A DNA stretch of 64,000 nt from Cylicocyclus nassatus (lineage: Eukaryota > Nematoda > Chromadorea > Rhabditida > Strongylidae): assembly GCA_958299035.1 (NCBI GenBank), contig CATQJL010000223.1, forward strand, positions 50,264,302 to 50,328,301, in the 5' to 3' direction. The position numbers were made by a program, and so were the translations under genes. Of this stretch, positions 14,001 to 27,000 are shown piece by piece. The notes under the pieces were generated by a model. It was given only the letters and a program-made list of their open reading frames with translations, searched no databases and was not told the DNA's origin. Position 1 is the stretch's first letter; every line of letters begins with the position of its first letter.

Positions 14001-15589
14001 CGTTCTTCCACAGCAGACAACCAGCGGTCCTATCTCTGTTTAAGCGTTTTCTTCCAGCTTACACAATATTCTAAAAGCTCAAAGATTACTTCTTTCTTTG
14101 TCTGTTAAGTCTGTTGAACACTTAACGACTGGCCGTTGAAACAGGAACTAGTGCTCTCAAAAGGATCCGATTCCAGATTTGCACAACCGCCTCTCGTCTA
14201 TCCTGCGTGGGTGTCCCGCGTATCTTCAAAATGTAGTTTCCGCATTTCAGGATAAATCAAATGAGATCAGCTTTGTGAGATGTGAAAAAATTGAATGAAG
14301 CGGGGAGCTCTGAAATTTCACATTTCCATAGAAAAGCGAGACGAGAGCTCAAAATTTTGGGCATGAGTTGCTCAGATGCCAATGAACATCTATTGCCAGC
14401 GGGTGTGCTATTTGAACTTTTCGAATTCTCAGTTTGCAAAGGTCATCTATTTTGACTCTGTTGGGAGGACGCGCTTCCAATCGCTTCAAAGTACTGCTAC
14501 CTTTCGTTGTGAATATATCTTTCTTTTGATCCGGACACTTTCATTTTTATACCTTGCAACTCCTCTTTTAACGCCACTCCCCCGGTTTTATGAAGTAGCA
14601 GAAGATGAATTTCGCTCTTATACTCACCAAATTTACTAGTGGCTTTACAACGAAGGAAAGATGTTGCTTTTCTTTTACGTAAGGAGTAAACTTCTGAAGT
14701 GAAGCGGGTTTTTTCTCATAATCTCAGACCAGAATAAAAGTTACTATGAAAACGTTTAATTGAGTCTACTCTTACTACCGCTATATACTATCGGAAACGT
14801 CGGTATTGTACTGAAAGATAATTTTCATAAGTGTGCAAATAGGTTGAAATTTCTCACAGAAAAGCTTAAGATTTTCAATATAAATGGCGAGATTTTCTTG
14901 AGTTAGGTTTCCATAGTCTTCGCTAGTTGAAATCCGAATGATGTTCAGCCGTTTTCGTCTTGAATTCAATATCTGCAAATTCTACCAGCATCAAGCGTAC
15001 TTCCTCCACACCTCACAATTATGCTTCCAGTCCGTCTGGAAGCAAAATTGTTACTACTAGTGGCTGGATTTCTGCACTTACCACACCACCAAGCCTCTGA
15101 GTCTAACCAGTGTTTAGTTTCGTAAAAAAGCAATTTTCCGGATTTCTGGCAACTGGAGTGATGTCATTTCCTCCAAGGGAAAACCCTTGCCAGAGTATTT
15201 TTGGAGTGCAAATTATAGGTGTAGAGCGATGCTGACCATGGTAATGGATCGGAGGTGAACAGCTGAGCAATGATCTCGGTGAAGTAATCATCAATCATCT
15301 TCATTTCTGTGACGGTAGGGATTTTCCAGAGAGATTTTAGCCATTTTAGGGCAAAAATCTCAGAAATAGTCGGATTATGACTTATCGTTAGCTGGGTCAA
15401 TGTAGCAGATTTCAAAAGAAATATTATAGTTTGATAGCGTAAGAGTACCTTACCGTAATCTGACTTTCAGCAGCAGGTCTCTTATCCATCTTCTGCTTTT
15501 GAAATATTTACTACTTTATACTCAGAAAATGGTCTTTATTCTCTAGTGGGTAGACCTAATATAGGACCAGCGTAGTCACGGATAAAGGC
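11008..15589. other. Gene-poor stretch with weak exon-like patches
   Basis: Three weak patches are worth recording. At 11150-11160 an ATG is followed at once by GTGAGT after a T-rich AG, a first-exon shape, but the next acceptor leads to a quick stop. At about 11800-11937 (+) an open stretch ending LREFHQ meets a GTAAGT donor. At 15166-15430 (-) a frame contains LTQLTISHNPTISEIFALKW, loosely leucine-rich or receptor-L-domain-like. None can be built into a gene. Confidence 0.3.
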
Positions 15590-15863
15590 TGGATTCCCAC
15601 CGTCACAAAGGGGGTCGAGTGTGACGTCAAAGACGTTTTCATGCCCGGCTGAAGCCCTGATATGCCACTTCGACCTCTTCGCGTTCATTCTCGCGTTCCA
15701 GATTTACCCCCGGCTCACGGCTCAGTGCACCCCGTCGTGGCAACCCGACGGTGGCCGGGCCTATTTTGAGCTCGGCAACTGCGTCATCACTCCATCTACG
15801 GTGGCTGGTGAACAAGCAGCTGCCATTACTCTCTCACATGTCCCTTTAGAGGACAAAATTTAG
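15590..15863 (+). CDS. GC-rich open stretch, unrecognised
   Basis: A clearly GC-richer island in AT-rich surroundings. One + frame is open to a stop at 15861-15863 and includes CTPSWQPDGGRAYFELGNC. An acceptor-like GCGTTCCAG (to about 15701) and a GTGAAC donor-like site (about 15811) would cut out a cysteine-containing exon. No start codon or partner exon is evident and I recognise no domain. It may be a relic exon, a repeat piece or transferred sequence. Confidence 0.25.
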
Positions 15864-16045
15864 CCAATCACTCATCGACGCTCATTAATATAAGGGCCAA
15901 ACGGTTGTGACAGAGCCCTTCATTGTGCTGCCTACAGCCGCTGACGTCGGCGCACTTCATGTCCTGTTCAGCAGCTCTGAGGTCCAGTAGATATCTCCTC
16001 GCTGCTGGAAATTTTTGTAAATTGAGCGAATATTTTTTGTAAATT

Positions 16046-16350
16046 CTATATTGTCCCATAAGTCTTCTCATATCTGACTTTCCTTCAGCATAAGTCTGCT
16101 CTTCTTAGACTTCTAATGGGATGCGGGGCACCGTTCGAAATTCAGGCAATCTCTACAATATGGCTTTCAAAAGTCCGTCCCAGGCCTGATCCGCATCGAG
16201 TTTCAAGAGAAAATGGAAAGAAATCTAACCAAAAAAACGAGAATAATCGTATCTCAGTTCGAAAACATTCTGCAAAGATCCCACTTGCTCGTGCATATAA
16301 TCTCTCCATCAGATATTTATATGTACATTTGCTGCATTTTTCTGATAGCT
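16046..16350. repeat. Half of a mariner-type foldback MITE (family of 37773-39329)
   Basis: Begins TATTGTCCCATAAGTCTT, close to the right end of the element at 37773-39329 read in reverse. It ends in sequence resembling that element's inner arm (TCGTGCATATAATC, TGATAGCTAGAAATC). Only one arm is preserved. Confidence 0.4.
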
Positions 16351-17703
16351 AGAAATCCAGAAAAAAAATAATACCCTCAGTTTTCAACCTTTGGCCCCGA
16401 TGTGTCTATGGTCCTCGCAAATATGTGGTTATACAGCTTTTCACTCAGAATTCCACACCACCCTTTTAGATGCCTCAGATTTTGAAAAATATCAGTTTGA
16501 AAATACGAATATGAAAAGACTTTTGGGACAACCTAGCATGATGGCCTATAAGGCGTTTGAATTCCAAGAAAATATGTATCTCAACATACAAAAAATGCTA
16601 CGAGTTCTTTTTACCTTTTGATCTATAACACAGTTATTTACATACCTAATCTACTATAATAATTCTTGATTGTGAAGATCCGATTTTTCACACACTACTC
16701 TCCCCTCCCTCCCCCCCCCCCCCCTCCCACCACTGTTCACTTCTAGGAAATCTGCACATTAAATTAACACTGCTATGCTCCGACAAGCACAGCTATCTCT
16801 AAGATTTAAATTCTGATTTTTTGATGAAACTGACGCAGTAGTAAGATGATACTCAAGCGGATAAATGGAAAAAATCGCTTTAGCCCTACCATAGTGTAAA
16901 CTATCCATCATAAAGCCAGATTTTTTTAGTTTGAATATAGCAATCCTATCGAATTTCTTTGCGCATCATCCACCTGTTTCACTAGGGTTCTATTATTAGA
17001 TGTTACAAACAACTCTGATTAACTCAACTTCGGCTTGATATTACACAAAAAGCTGAAAGTATGCTGTACGCTGCTTTACGCATTTTTCTCTCTTTCTTTT
17101 AGGTGCTTGAAAAAGCTTGTCCTAGCTGCAAAGGTTTCTGCTTATCTATCTGCAGTAGATGCTATTCCACCTACTCGGGGCCAATCAACTAGTTTACAAG
17201 CAACAGGAAGGCAGTAATTGATGATCGCTGATCATAAGATGGTAATTATGAGCGCAATTATGAAAAGATGATCATTTTAGCAATTCCTATGGTAAACGTT
17301 TTCTATCAAAATTGTGCCACCATCGCTTCGTAGTGAGTAAGTTCAAGGTGCAAACGAAGAATTTATAATGGTTACTGCAGAAATAACAACTCTTGGACAT
17401 CTCAAACCCTGCCAAAAAAGTTTACTTTTATTTTTCACTTCAAGCGTAAATCTTAGAAAAAAAAAGAGCCTTGCAGCATTCGCAGAAAAAAGACTAATGT
17501 GTCCCTCTTGCACTAGCAGTATGTAGTATAGTAGTGCACGAATATCTCCTGCATCAGATCTCAGTCCCATTTCTCTTAGGCACTTCATTTCCATAAGCAG
17601 AGCTTTAGTAGAGCAAAACAAAATCTGCTCGACCACTGACTACTGTGAATGAGTAGCACCTTCTTGCTCAGAATTAAGTTTTGAAGAGTTTGCGCTAATG
17701 CAG

Positions 17704-17919
17704 TTGAGCCATCAGTATTCCTGTCGTATGCTGTTTCGTTCCTGGCGGAGGCAAGTTGATGCTCTTCAGTTTTTATTCACTCATTTCAAGATTACCACCG
17801 TCTGTGCCGACCAGCAATCGGCTCAAATGGTCGAGGAACACTTTGTAAGTAAAGCAGTCAATCCAATAATATTGAATAAAGGATTTTTTGAGTTTTAGCA
17901 AACATTAGAAAAGGCGTAG
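17704..17919 (+). CDS. Possible last two exons of an unrecognised gene
   Basis: Exon 17704-17844 (47 codons) follows an acceptor CTAATGCAG. It reads LSHQYSCRMLFRSWRRQVDA and ends ADQQSAQMVEEHF at a perfect GTAAGT donor. After a 54-bp intron ending GAGTTTTAG, exon 17899-17919 reads QTLEKA and then TAG. Intron size, splice sites and matched phase are all typical of nematode genes. Upstream exons were not found; an open stretch at 17102-17217 (CLKKLVLAAKVSAYLSAVD, stop) after TCTTTCTTTTAG could be another terminal exon. The nearest AATAAA is about 240 bp downstream. The family is unknown to me. Confidence 0.33.
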
Positions 17920-19562
17920 CAGTATAACTGTGCAGATTTGAGATTCAAGATGTTCACATAAGCAGAGCGTGGTCAGTTCATCAAACCTCATTCTTACTTT
18001 AGGAATCGTGACTCTGGTTGAGGACGTTGATTTTGCACAAATTCATCATAAAAAATACTTATAGAACAAACCCTTACTGAAAATGTTAAAAACTTTCGGA
18101 ATGATGTGCCATAAGACTGCAAATTCAAAATGTTCACTGGCTCGATAACGTGCCAATAAAGTTATTCATTCATCCTTTTGGAAAATTTACAAAGAATTTT
18201 CTTCACTATATCGCGTCCAAAAAGTGTACAAAAATGTCTGTTGTACTTTTCGGATGCGATTCAATGCATTATCGGAAGTATAGCCAACAAATTCAACTGC
18301 AAGTCCTCTAAACTACACACATTACACCTACATATATAATGTCCTTGTAAGTAGTTCTCCATACTCAACTCAGCATTTGCAAATACTATAATTCCTAGTC
18401 TCTCCACAATTAGCATACTAGACTAGTAGTCTGTATGAAAACATCAAAAAGTATTCTTATTCACTTTGAACACTTTCAAGGACTAAATTGAGCCTTCTGT
18501 CGAAGGGTATTCCACGGTCTTGGAGCTGCTTACTTCTTGAACTCCTAGTAATTTCCTAGTCCTAGTTAAGTAATTTGGCTATGACATCATGGAAACTCTT
18601 TGCTATTTGTGATCTTCGTCATCGCAATAAGCTTTGCATAATTTTGCTGATCATGGGCGCAACTCTAACTTTTGGCTTCCCAAATTACTTGTTATGTGCC
18701 CAGTTTCATATGACGTTTTAGTAGAAAATTAATCGCGCTTCTTATTGTATGACGAGGGTGCTAAAAATACATTCTACCAAATATTTATGCAAAAAATCTA
18801 AGCCAAACGGCAAACTAAATGTTCTGGGCATCAATAGCAAGCAGTTGGGGTAAATTGCCAGGTCTTGGTAATCCTGCACATTCATTTCTAAATATTTGAG
18901 AGTTGGTCACAGTTAGCAGAAAAAAATGAACTGAAGCTCAAGTGTGGAATGCTTAAAACACTTATGATGGACCAAAGAGATGCCGTTGCTCTTTATAGTT
19001 GGGTTCCCGCTGATTCTCGAGCGAAATTTTTACTTTTTGAATTGTTATAAAGCGAGACGGTGTACAAAAATTTACATGAGCTCATTACACGCACTTATGA
19101 CCATTACGTTGTCCGAAAGTCCAGGCGTTTCATTTTTGAAATTTTGTAACTTTAACTACCTCAACGAATTTGCTCCTTCGTAAGGTAGAAGAAGTCTTCC
19201 TCTTTGTAAATTTGTCTTGATGAAATGTCTTGATGTAAATTTGTCTTTATCTATTACCTTGCACTCATTGCAGAGATAAAAATGGAAAACCGAAAAACTT
19301 TTGTGCTGTTTAGTTTCTGGGAAAAGCCATGAACTTCGAGTTTACAACAAAAAACGCGTTGTTTAATTCCTCAACATTTCTCAAAAATCAAAGCTTTTCA
19401 CAGAGGCGTCCAAAAAACACAATTTTTTCTTATTTGCAAAGCGTAGGTCACAGAACTTATGTACTGATGATTTCAGATTTTCAGAATTTTGACGACCTGA
19501 CTTAAAATGGTCGAAGATTGAATGTTTTTTCTTTTCTATTTATATCTGCGCGATCGAGATAG

Positions 19563-19636
19563 TTCACAAAAAGACTTCTTTTTTTTCCAATGAAATCAAG
19601 TTCACAAAAAGACTTCTTTTTTCCAATAAATCACAA
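19563..19636. repeat. Short tandem duplication
   Basis: A unit of about 37 bp beginning AGTTCACAAAAAGACTTC and ending CCAAT(G)AAATCA occurs twice in a row with small differences in its T-run. Confidence 0.7.
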
Positions 19637-22600
19637 AGAAGCAAATCCTTAGAGGCAGCGAAAAGTCACAAATTGTCAAAGATGAAACGGCATAACATTC
19701 GGGACAACCCAATGTTATTTTGATAGACTGCTGCCATATGACTTCGCCGTACGTATTGCTGCTACCGTATATGCTACCGAAAGACAGAATTATGGCGTTG
19801 TCTAAGTCACTGCCAATGTCTGTCTCCATGGATTCGGTTTAACTCCTAGATTTTTTGATTGGGAAGCATTAGGGGGAACAACGATGACCCAGAATATCCC
19901 GTAGGCTCCCTCTTTTGCGATGATTATTCCATGTAGCTGATTGTCAAGTGAGTGATTGCGGTCTCGGGAAATTGTCTTCCCCTTCGCGGCAACGTGGCAA
20001 CTAAAAGAGTTCATGTAGAATCCTTTTCCACTGAATAAAGTAACTGTAACTAGAAACTAAGAGAATCTCCATCATAGTCAATAAATTCACTCAGACTCAC
20101 ATTGGGTTTCATAAAAGTTCGTTATGAACGCGTATCTGCAGAGGGACTAAAAGCTACGTTTTTTTCTCATTAAGGCGATCTTACTTCCTCCCAGTGACTC
20201 ACGATGCAAAGCGCGCATCATATTCAAGACGAAACTGGAGCATTTTCTTTGGTAAACAAGCCTATATCAGCCCACCCAGGCCGTTGCTTCCTCATACTGA
20301 AAGCAGTATATAAGATTTACTTCTCTTCTTGGAGCCAAACCCAGTTTCGGAATCTAGTTTCCTACGAATTTTTGTAATTTCAAATAATTACTATAAATAA
20401 ATGGATACTTTTTTCCTCAACATCGTCACCAGCTCGAGTTTATATATTGGAGTTATTTATAGTCCTTGATTTAACTATGAAATCTTATCTCTTATCTCTT
20501 TCTTCCTTGACTTCTATAACTGTAAGAAACTATGTTTTATTCCCACATAACGTGGGCCGTAAAAGTTCCGGGATCACTTGTGCAAATCAGAAAAAAATTT
20601 GACACCAGGGTTACAGGCATGGTATGCCTATGACATATGTCAACCTCTGGCAGAATTTCTCTCCCTGGGCCAAATTAGACACTAAGCCAGTCACGATTTA
20701 TTCAGCTGGCCCAGTATAGTCGGTTTTACTAGATACTTGGACTTAATACATGACACCAAATTGCCGAAAAACTCAACAGAGGGGATATCAGCTTCTCCAA
20801 ATTGAAACGTCATCCAGTTATCTGTTGACGGAAAGCTTGAAATTTGTCATAATCTTAAAGGAGTGCGAGCATCCATTTCTGGTCACTTCGCTAACACTGC
20901 CCTACCCCAGAAGGTTGAGAAGAGTAATTTTTTCGAGTGTTTATTCGCTCGAAGTGGAAGGCAAATTACATTTGCGTCTTTTGCTTGCGAACCTTAATTT
21001 TTCAAGATGTTCCTCGTGCGTTCACTATAAGCACTGGCGTAGCACTAATTCTCAAGTAACTTATGGTCTCATCGCTTTTTCTTTCCACAGAGTATTCGAA
21101 GAATTATATTGTGGCAGACACTTGAGGATCCTTAGCTACATAAAAGCAGCTCTAAATAATCTAAGCAACGTAGCGTGGCCTCCTTAAACGATTTTTTGTA
21201 CCTTGGTAATGCAAGCTGGTCATCTGTATCAGTGGTGAAATATCCTCTGCATTTTTTGTATTTTGAATGTTAGCCATTTACCATCCATTGCAGAATTGAT
21301 TGTTAGACATCGCAGAATCTTTCGTAAGGAACTTTTAAAAAATTGACGAGGGCTACGGCTCTTTTTTGGACGTGAAGCAAAGCAGAAAGTTATTGCTTTG
21401 GCTTGCTCTTTCTAAGTAACCTTCAACATAATCTGATGTTTATTGACTTTCGTTACTTTTACCTAGACTTTCTACACATTTGTGCAAAAATGATAACACA
21501 CATTTCATGTCAGTGGGATTTAGTGCTTTGTACACTTCAAAACTTCAAGTTTTCCTCGATTCTAGAGCAAATGAGCAATATGATTTTCGTATGAAAGGAA
21601 AACTTGTATATTTTGCTATATATTGCTTACCCTGAAGGTGTGTTTAGCCTAGAGTTTTTTTACCAATCCCTCCTAATATCCGAATCATTCTCGGTGCAAG
21701 TTCTCGAAAAGTAGGCAAATTTAGATTTACATTCTAAGATCAAACATTGAAAAGTATCAAAATGAAGTTGTGGCTCAATAAAAGGCACCAGCAAAGGCTA
21801 GATTTCTCTAAAAGGCGCAAAATGAACTTCGAATCTTCTAGTCGATGTGTCGAGGCTTATTGTTAGCATTAGGGTTAGGGTAGGAGTTCTATGGAATTTC
21901 TTCTACTGAAGCGTCTAATTTGGACGATTTGCTGCACTAAATTCTGCTATATCTCGTGCTCATCATAGCTTCTTCTCTTGAAAGTTGAATTCTATACGGA
22001 ACGGAGGATATTTGTAATAAGAGTGTTTTTTTTTGCAGGAAGTTTGAATTGTCCTTTTTCTGCCCCTACATGATGCTAATAGATTTATAAATAATTAACT
22101 AGGTGTCTCCGATCCGCTATTTACCTAATTCAGCACTAATACTTGAATATTTGTACTAGTCCACGTGACCTGTTTGTAGCGCGCTTCTAGCCCTACAGCA
22201 GTCAATGAATTTCTCACCGCCTCCGGGCAGGAGTCCTCTCAAAACACTTGATCATGTGAAGAAGGCGGGGAGGGGGGGGGGAGGTTGAAATCCGGAGACC
22301 AACACTCAACTTATGTCTACCACTCAGTTACAGCACTTGTTGTTTTTAGGTTAAAACTTCAGCGCAATGCACGAATTTGTCGCAGTAATTATCCACGAGC
22401 TTTTGGCAACTCCTAGATAATCGTTGGGCTTATTATTTTCCGTTTACACCATAGCGAGCAAAAACTTATATTTTACGAATATATTATTCTCATGTTGCAC
22501 GAAATGATGCTTTAGGAGAATGTTAGGTTGAACTTCAAATAGTGTGCTCATTTTTCGAAGTATAGCAACTTTTTTTATCATAATAGTCCTGCTTAGCGTT

Positions 22601-24032
22601 AATTCTGCATAAAAGAGAATCTTGTAATTTTTAAATTATCTGTAGAAATTTCCTAGAAACGACAATATCGACGGTAAAAATGAATGTTTCAAAATAGACC
22701 TCCTAAAGCCTAAAAAGTTGCAACACCCGAAATTTTTATCAATATAGATTTTGCTGATTTTTCTTTTTGAAATTGAAAACGTCGAAACTAACTATTTTTT
22801 TCATTTTTCTCGAAAATCATAACATTTCTCGGATACTCGGTCGGTACAAAATTTTCTTGAATAGAGAGAATAGAACGTAAAAGCGTATAGTGCTAAATCT
22901 CAGATTTTTGTCAACCTATTGAAGTGATAGATTGAAATTGAAGTGGTCTTCTTCTTTCATTGTTACTCCTGCAACACTTGAAATTCCCTCAGAACATGAC
23001 TTCCTCTTTTCAGTGAAGTTAGTGATAAGCAAAAAGTTGAGATGGATTTAACGAATCAAAATGGTGCTCACAAACTTCCTCAACTTAATTACCTTACCAT
23101 TCCTATTTGTGTACTCTTCCAATTATTATATTACATCACTATAAAGTGCAATGTCAGACCTATAAATGGACTTTCTCTACGTCTATATCGCAAACATTAG
23201 TGTTTTTTTCAATAGCCTAAGAGATCAAACGAAGGTATCGCAATTTTTGTAATTAATTATCGCACATAAACGTCTTTTGCTTTTTTACACTCTATTTTAT
23301 GCAAATTATACAATTATAGATTGACACCTGAATAATTGAATTAACGCGGTCACTCAGCGGAATTTTTTTTTTGATTGCAGCTGATTGAGTTTTCGCTATA
23401 TAGAAATAGAGCCAATAATTGTACGAGTTACGCGAAAGTGAATAATAAGATTCTTCGTAACAGTATGACGCAGTCAGAAACTCCATGTTCATTTGTTAAA
23501 GATTTGATGCCAGTTTAGTGGCTCTCGGTTCATATTTATAGTTTATAGGGTAGTAGAAAAAGTGCAGCGGTTTTCAGTCAAAATCTAAATTTGGCAAATT
23601 AGCATTTCAAGCGGATACGCGTACAACCGACAGCTTCATTCCAGCCAGCATCATTGAGCATTTTTGAAGCACGGTCGAATGCGTATTGAACGAAAACACA
23701 CATTTCGTTTTTGCACATAATAGAATGTCAATAAAATATTCTTTGATTGTGTATTTTTGGAAATTTTAGATTGGTGTTTGATCGGGTTAGTGTTTAATAG
23801 TGCTCATCCTCGACTTCATGCTCCACTAAATCAGCAAAATAATATTCAGTGACGATTTCTCTAACAAATCGAGCAACTTGTCATCTTCCTCGATATTCTT
23901 TGACATGCTGAGCTGACATGCTCATTCGGTCACATTCGTAAAATAAGCGATTGCGTTTCATTTTAATCCATCAGAACGTCATCGCCCTGATGGATCGCTG
24001 TACGTATGTAGGCTGTTGCGTCAACGTATATG

Positions 24033-24042
24033 TTCATTTCAG
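24033..24042 (+). promoter_or_regulatory. Probable spliced-leader (trans-splice) acceptor
   Basis: The pyrimidine-rich GTTCATTTCAG ends directly at the ATG of the peptide-precursor gene. An acceptor with no 5' untranslated bases before ATG is expected if a spliced leader supplies the leader; an ordinary upstream 5' UTR intron is the alternative. Confidence 0.5.
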
Positions 24043-27000
24043 ATGTACTTCGCGGTTTTTTCTGCGCTTTTATGCATTTCGAGCGGGGCCCCCTTCATTG
24101 GACAAACGCTGTTGGATGCACAACTTGCAGGTAAGAGCATTGAATTCATGAAAACACAATAGACATAAGGTTTGAGACTACGTCGAATCAGGACTCGCAT
24201 TCATATAGGTCAGTGGCGGTCGCAGATTTCCGTCCTGGGGGAGGGGGGGGGGGGGGGAAGCGGAGCTGCAAATTTTCAAATGAAGTCAAATGAAGGCACA
24301 TGGCGTTAGCCACGCACTCCGAAAAATGTTTTGAGGTAAATTTTTGCGGGTCCATAATCCCTAAAATCTAGTAAAAGGGGGCGTGGCGGCAGCCAGCCCC
24401 CGAAAAACTTTATTTTACTAATTTGAATTTCCAAAAAATTTTGAGAATTATTTCAGTTGTTTAAAAGAATAAACGAGTCACTTGTACATTTTCATAAGCC
24501 ATGTAAGTAAATTTAGAAAATTTCCCGAACTTCCAGGATTTTTTCCTCTGCATTCACATTCTAAGCTTTCATTCAGACCAAATAATGGCTGAAGAGGGGA
24601 AAATAATCAAAATATTGCAACGAACTGCGAAAACATTAGGAATACAAACAAAGGGCGTACTTGAACAAATAAAATATATCTATATCATAACATGAAAAGA
24701 TTCGCTGTACATGGTATGAAGCGTACTAAATCATATTCATCATTCAGCTACTAAGAGTTTGTACCCGAGTGGAAAATTCGAATAACCCTTGGTTAGAAAT
24801 TGATGACTAAGATTTTGGTTTGTGATACTTGACTAATGGAAGTTTTATGTCCGATTATCTATCATTGAGATTCCTGGGTATTCTAACGTATTTCACCAAT
24901 TTTGAGCATTGCTTTGTCTATTAAATTGAAACCATCAAAAATCTTCAAACTAGTTCTGTTCAAAATTATCACTTACTTCTGAATTTTCCGGAAAAGCAGG
25001 TTATCTGATTTTCAGTCAGCTGGACGCACCAGTTTCAATGCTCATGCAATGCATGAAATTCTCATTCATCATTCCGTAGACAGGATAAATTTAGAAATCG
25101 TCGCGCACCGCCAATTTGTCTTGATCAGCTAATAAAGCAAAACAATATCAAAGAATTGATGTCAATCAGACGACAGCATGACGCATTTGATGATTGATCG
25201 GGAAGCCAGGAACATTCTGCAAAGACAATTATCCAGTTAGAAATAATTGATAATAATTAGTCTATATTCAATGATAGTCATACTCTATAATCGTTGTAGT
25301 GAGGAAATTTTATTGAAAATGTAGGGGTGGGCTGTACATCCTATAGGGCATTACAGACGTAAGCCTACCTTCTTTTGTCTCTCCGAGGCCTAAAAAGATT
25401 CAAATTTGAACGCGACTTTGGACCACAGGTCTCCCCAAGACCTGTCAGTTCTCTGCTCCGTGGCTGAGTTCCCATGATATTTGCATAACAATGAATTTTA
25501 CAGAGCTATCGATACATTAATTATTCACACCAGAAGTAGCTGGCCTCTGCATACGGATGAGCTATAGATACACAGACTTGAACGAAAAGTATATGAAAGG
25601 TTGCTATATCAGCAATTCTATCATTCACCTCTGCAGTCTACTAGAATGCTTCTGAAGTTACTAGTCAAAATCCTTCGTATTCATCAAGGCAGTAAACTTA
25701 ATCTCAAAAGATGTTGTATGAACGTTTTAAAAAGCCTGGTCATAGATGTTGAGAGAAGATCTAAATTTCAACTGCCCACAAATCGAATCTCTCTCAAAAA
25801 AAAACCTAGAGACTCACAACTTGCTCACAAAAGTTATTTATCGCATCAACCATGAATATGTATAGTACACCTGCTGTATTTTCCCATGACTAGAGGTTGA
25901 AAAAATAGAATTTGATTCCTCATTGAGCTAGTTGTCGAAGAATACCGAAATTAACATTGAAAAAAACTGAAAGATTGCAACATTTTTCAAGTTTTTGTCT
26001 ACTTGTTTTTCAGTTTAAAGTCACGCAAAAAAGAGGCCCTTTCAACGTAGATATTTTCTACAAGTTTTGCACTTATTGTGGCCTTGTGTACTATTTGAAA
26101 ATTATTTCTTGCAATTTGTGATGGTTACTAATTTCCATTGAAATGCTGCCTAGTAGTAAATATTCAAGCCCCAAAGCGCAAGTTGCAGCAATATTTGAGA
26201 TAAACTAGGTGTCGGATGGCTATTACCCAACAGCTGCATGCCAACAACGTAAGGTTTCATAATGGGTAAGGCTGCAAACTTCTACTCTCGCGTGGAAAAT
26301 TGGCTTCCCAAATTTCTCATCAAAAAACAAAGATGGCCTTAGATTTTCCTCAAATGACCACGATCTGCACATGATGATAAGAGAAATATTTCATCCTACA
26401 CAGTGGAACGGCAAACATGGACCCATCAGCCAATTAGCTTTTATGTCTGCGACAAAGAAAAAAAATCAAATGTTGGAAAATCATACTTGCGCACGCGCAG
26501 GAGGGCCCAAATAGTGGTTTTCTGATCAAATCTCTATGCGGAGCAGACTATGGGAGGCGAAACAGGCGTTAAGAACCCATCATATCAATATTTACTATGG
26601 AACTTTATTTTAGCTATAATCTCTGAACTAAGGCTGCTGCCTGCCTTCTCTTATGTGGAAGCATTACCATGTCAAACTAGGCGGACGGTCTTGAAGAATT
26701 TATGCAACATCCCAAATTTTTGCTTCTCTCTCACTTGCCTCTTGTATGTATCGCACTGTCCCTTTGATAACGAATTGTAATCCAGCAAATTTTTAGTCCT
26801 TTCAAAATTCGAAATGTTCAAAAACGTTGTTTGAAATATCCTTTTGAACACCAAATTAGGAATTGGATTGTTCCAAAAGTTTGTTTTGAGTTTGATTTAC
26901 CATGACTCCTTTTAGGAATCATTGGGATTGCACTGAATTGTTTTACAATCCATAAATCTTTTGCATTTCTATGCATGTTCAAAAATTATTGCAGCAGTTT

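Larger units (their letters stand above)
17920..24042. other. Gene-poor intergenic stretch
   Basis: No convincing gene. The 145-residue frame at 20750-21187 has no recognisable domain. A poly-G tract sits near 22265-22280 and TTAGGGTTAGGG near 21870. The final bases form the splice acceptor of the peptide-precursor gene. Confidence 0.35.

Noticed and set aside
20750..21187. 145-residue open frame
   Set aside because: No domain, no splice-supported neighbours, and an internal acceptor-like site leads only to a short tail.
21868..21882. Telomere-like TTAGGG repeats
   Set aside because: Only two copies and not the nematode TTAGGC repeat.
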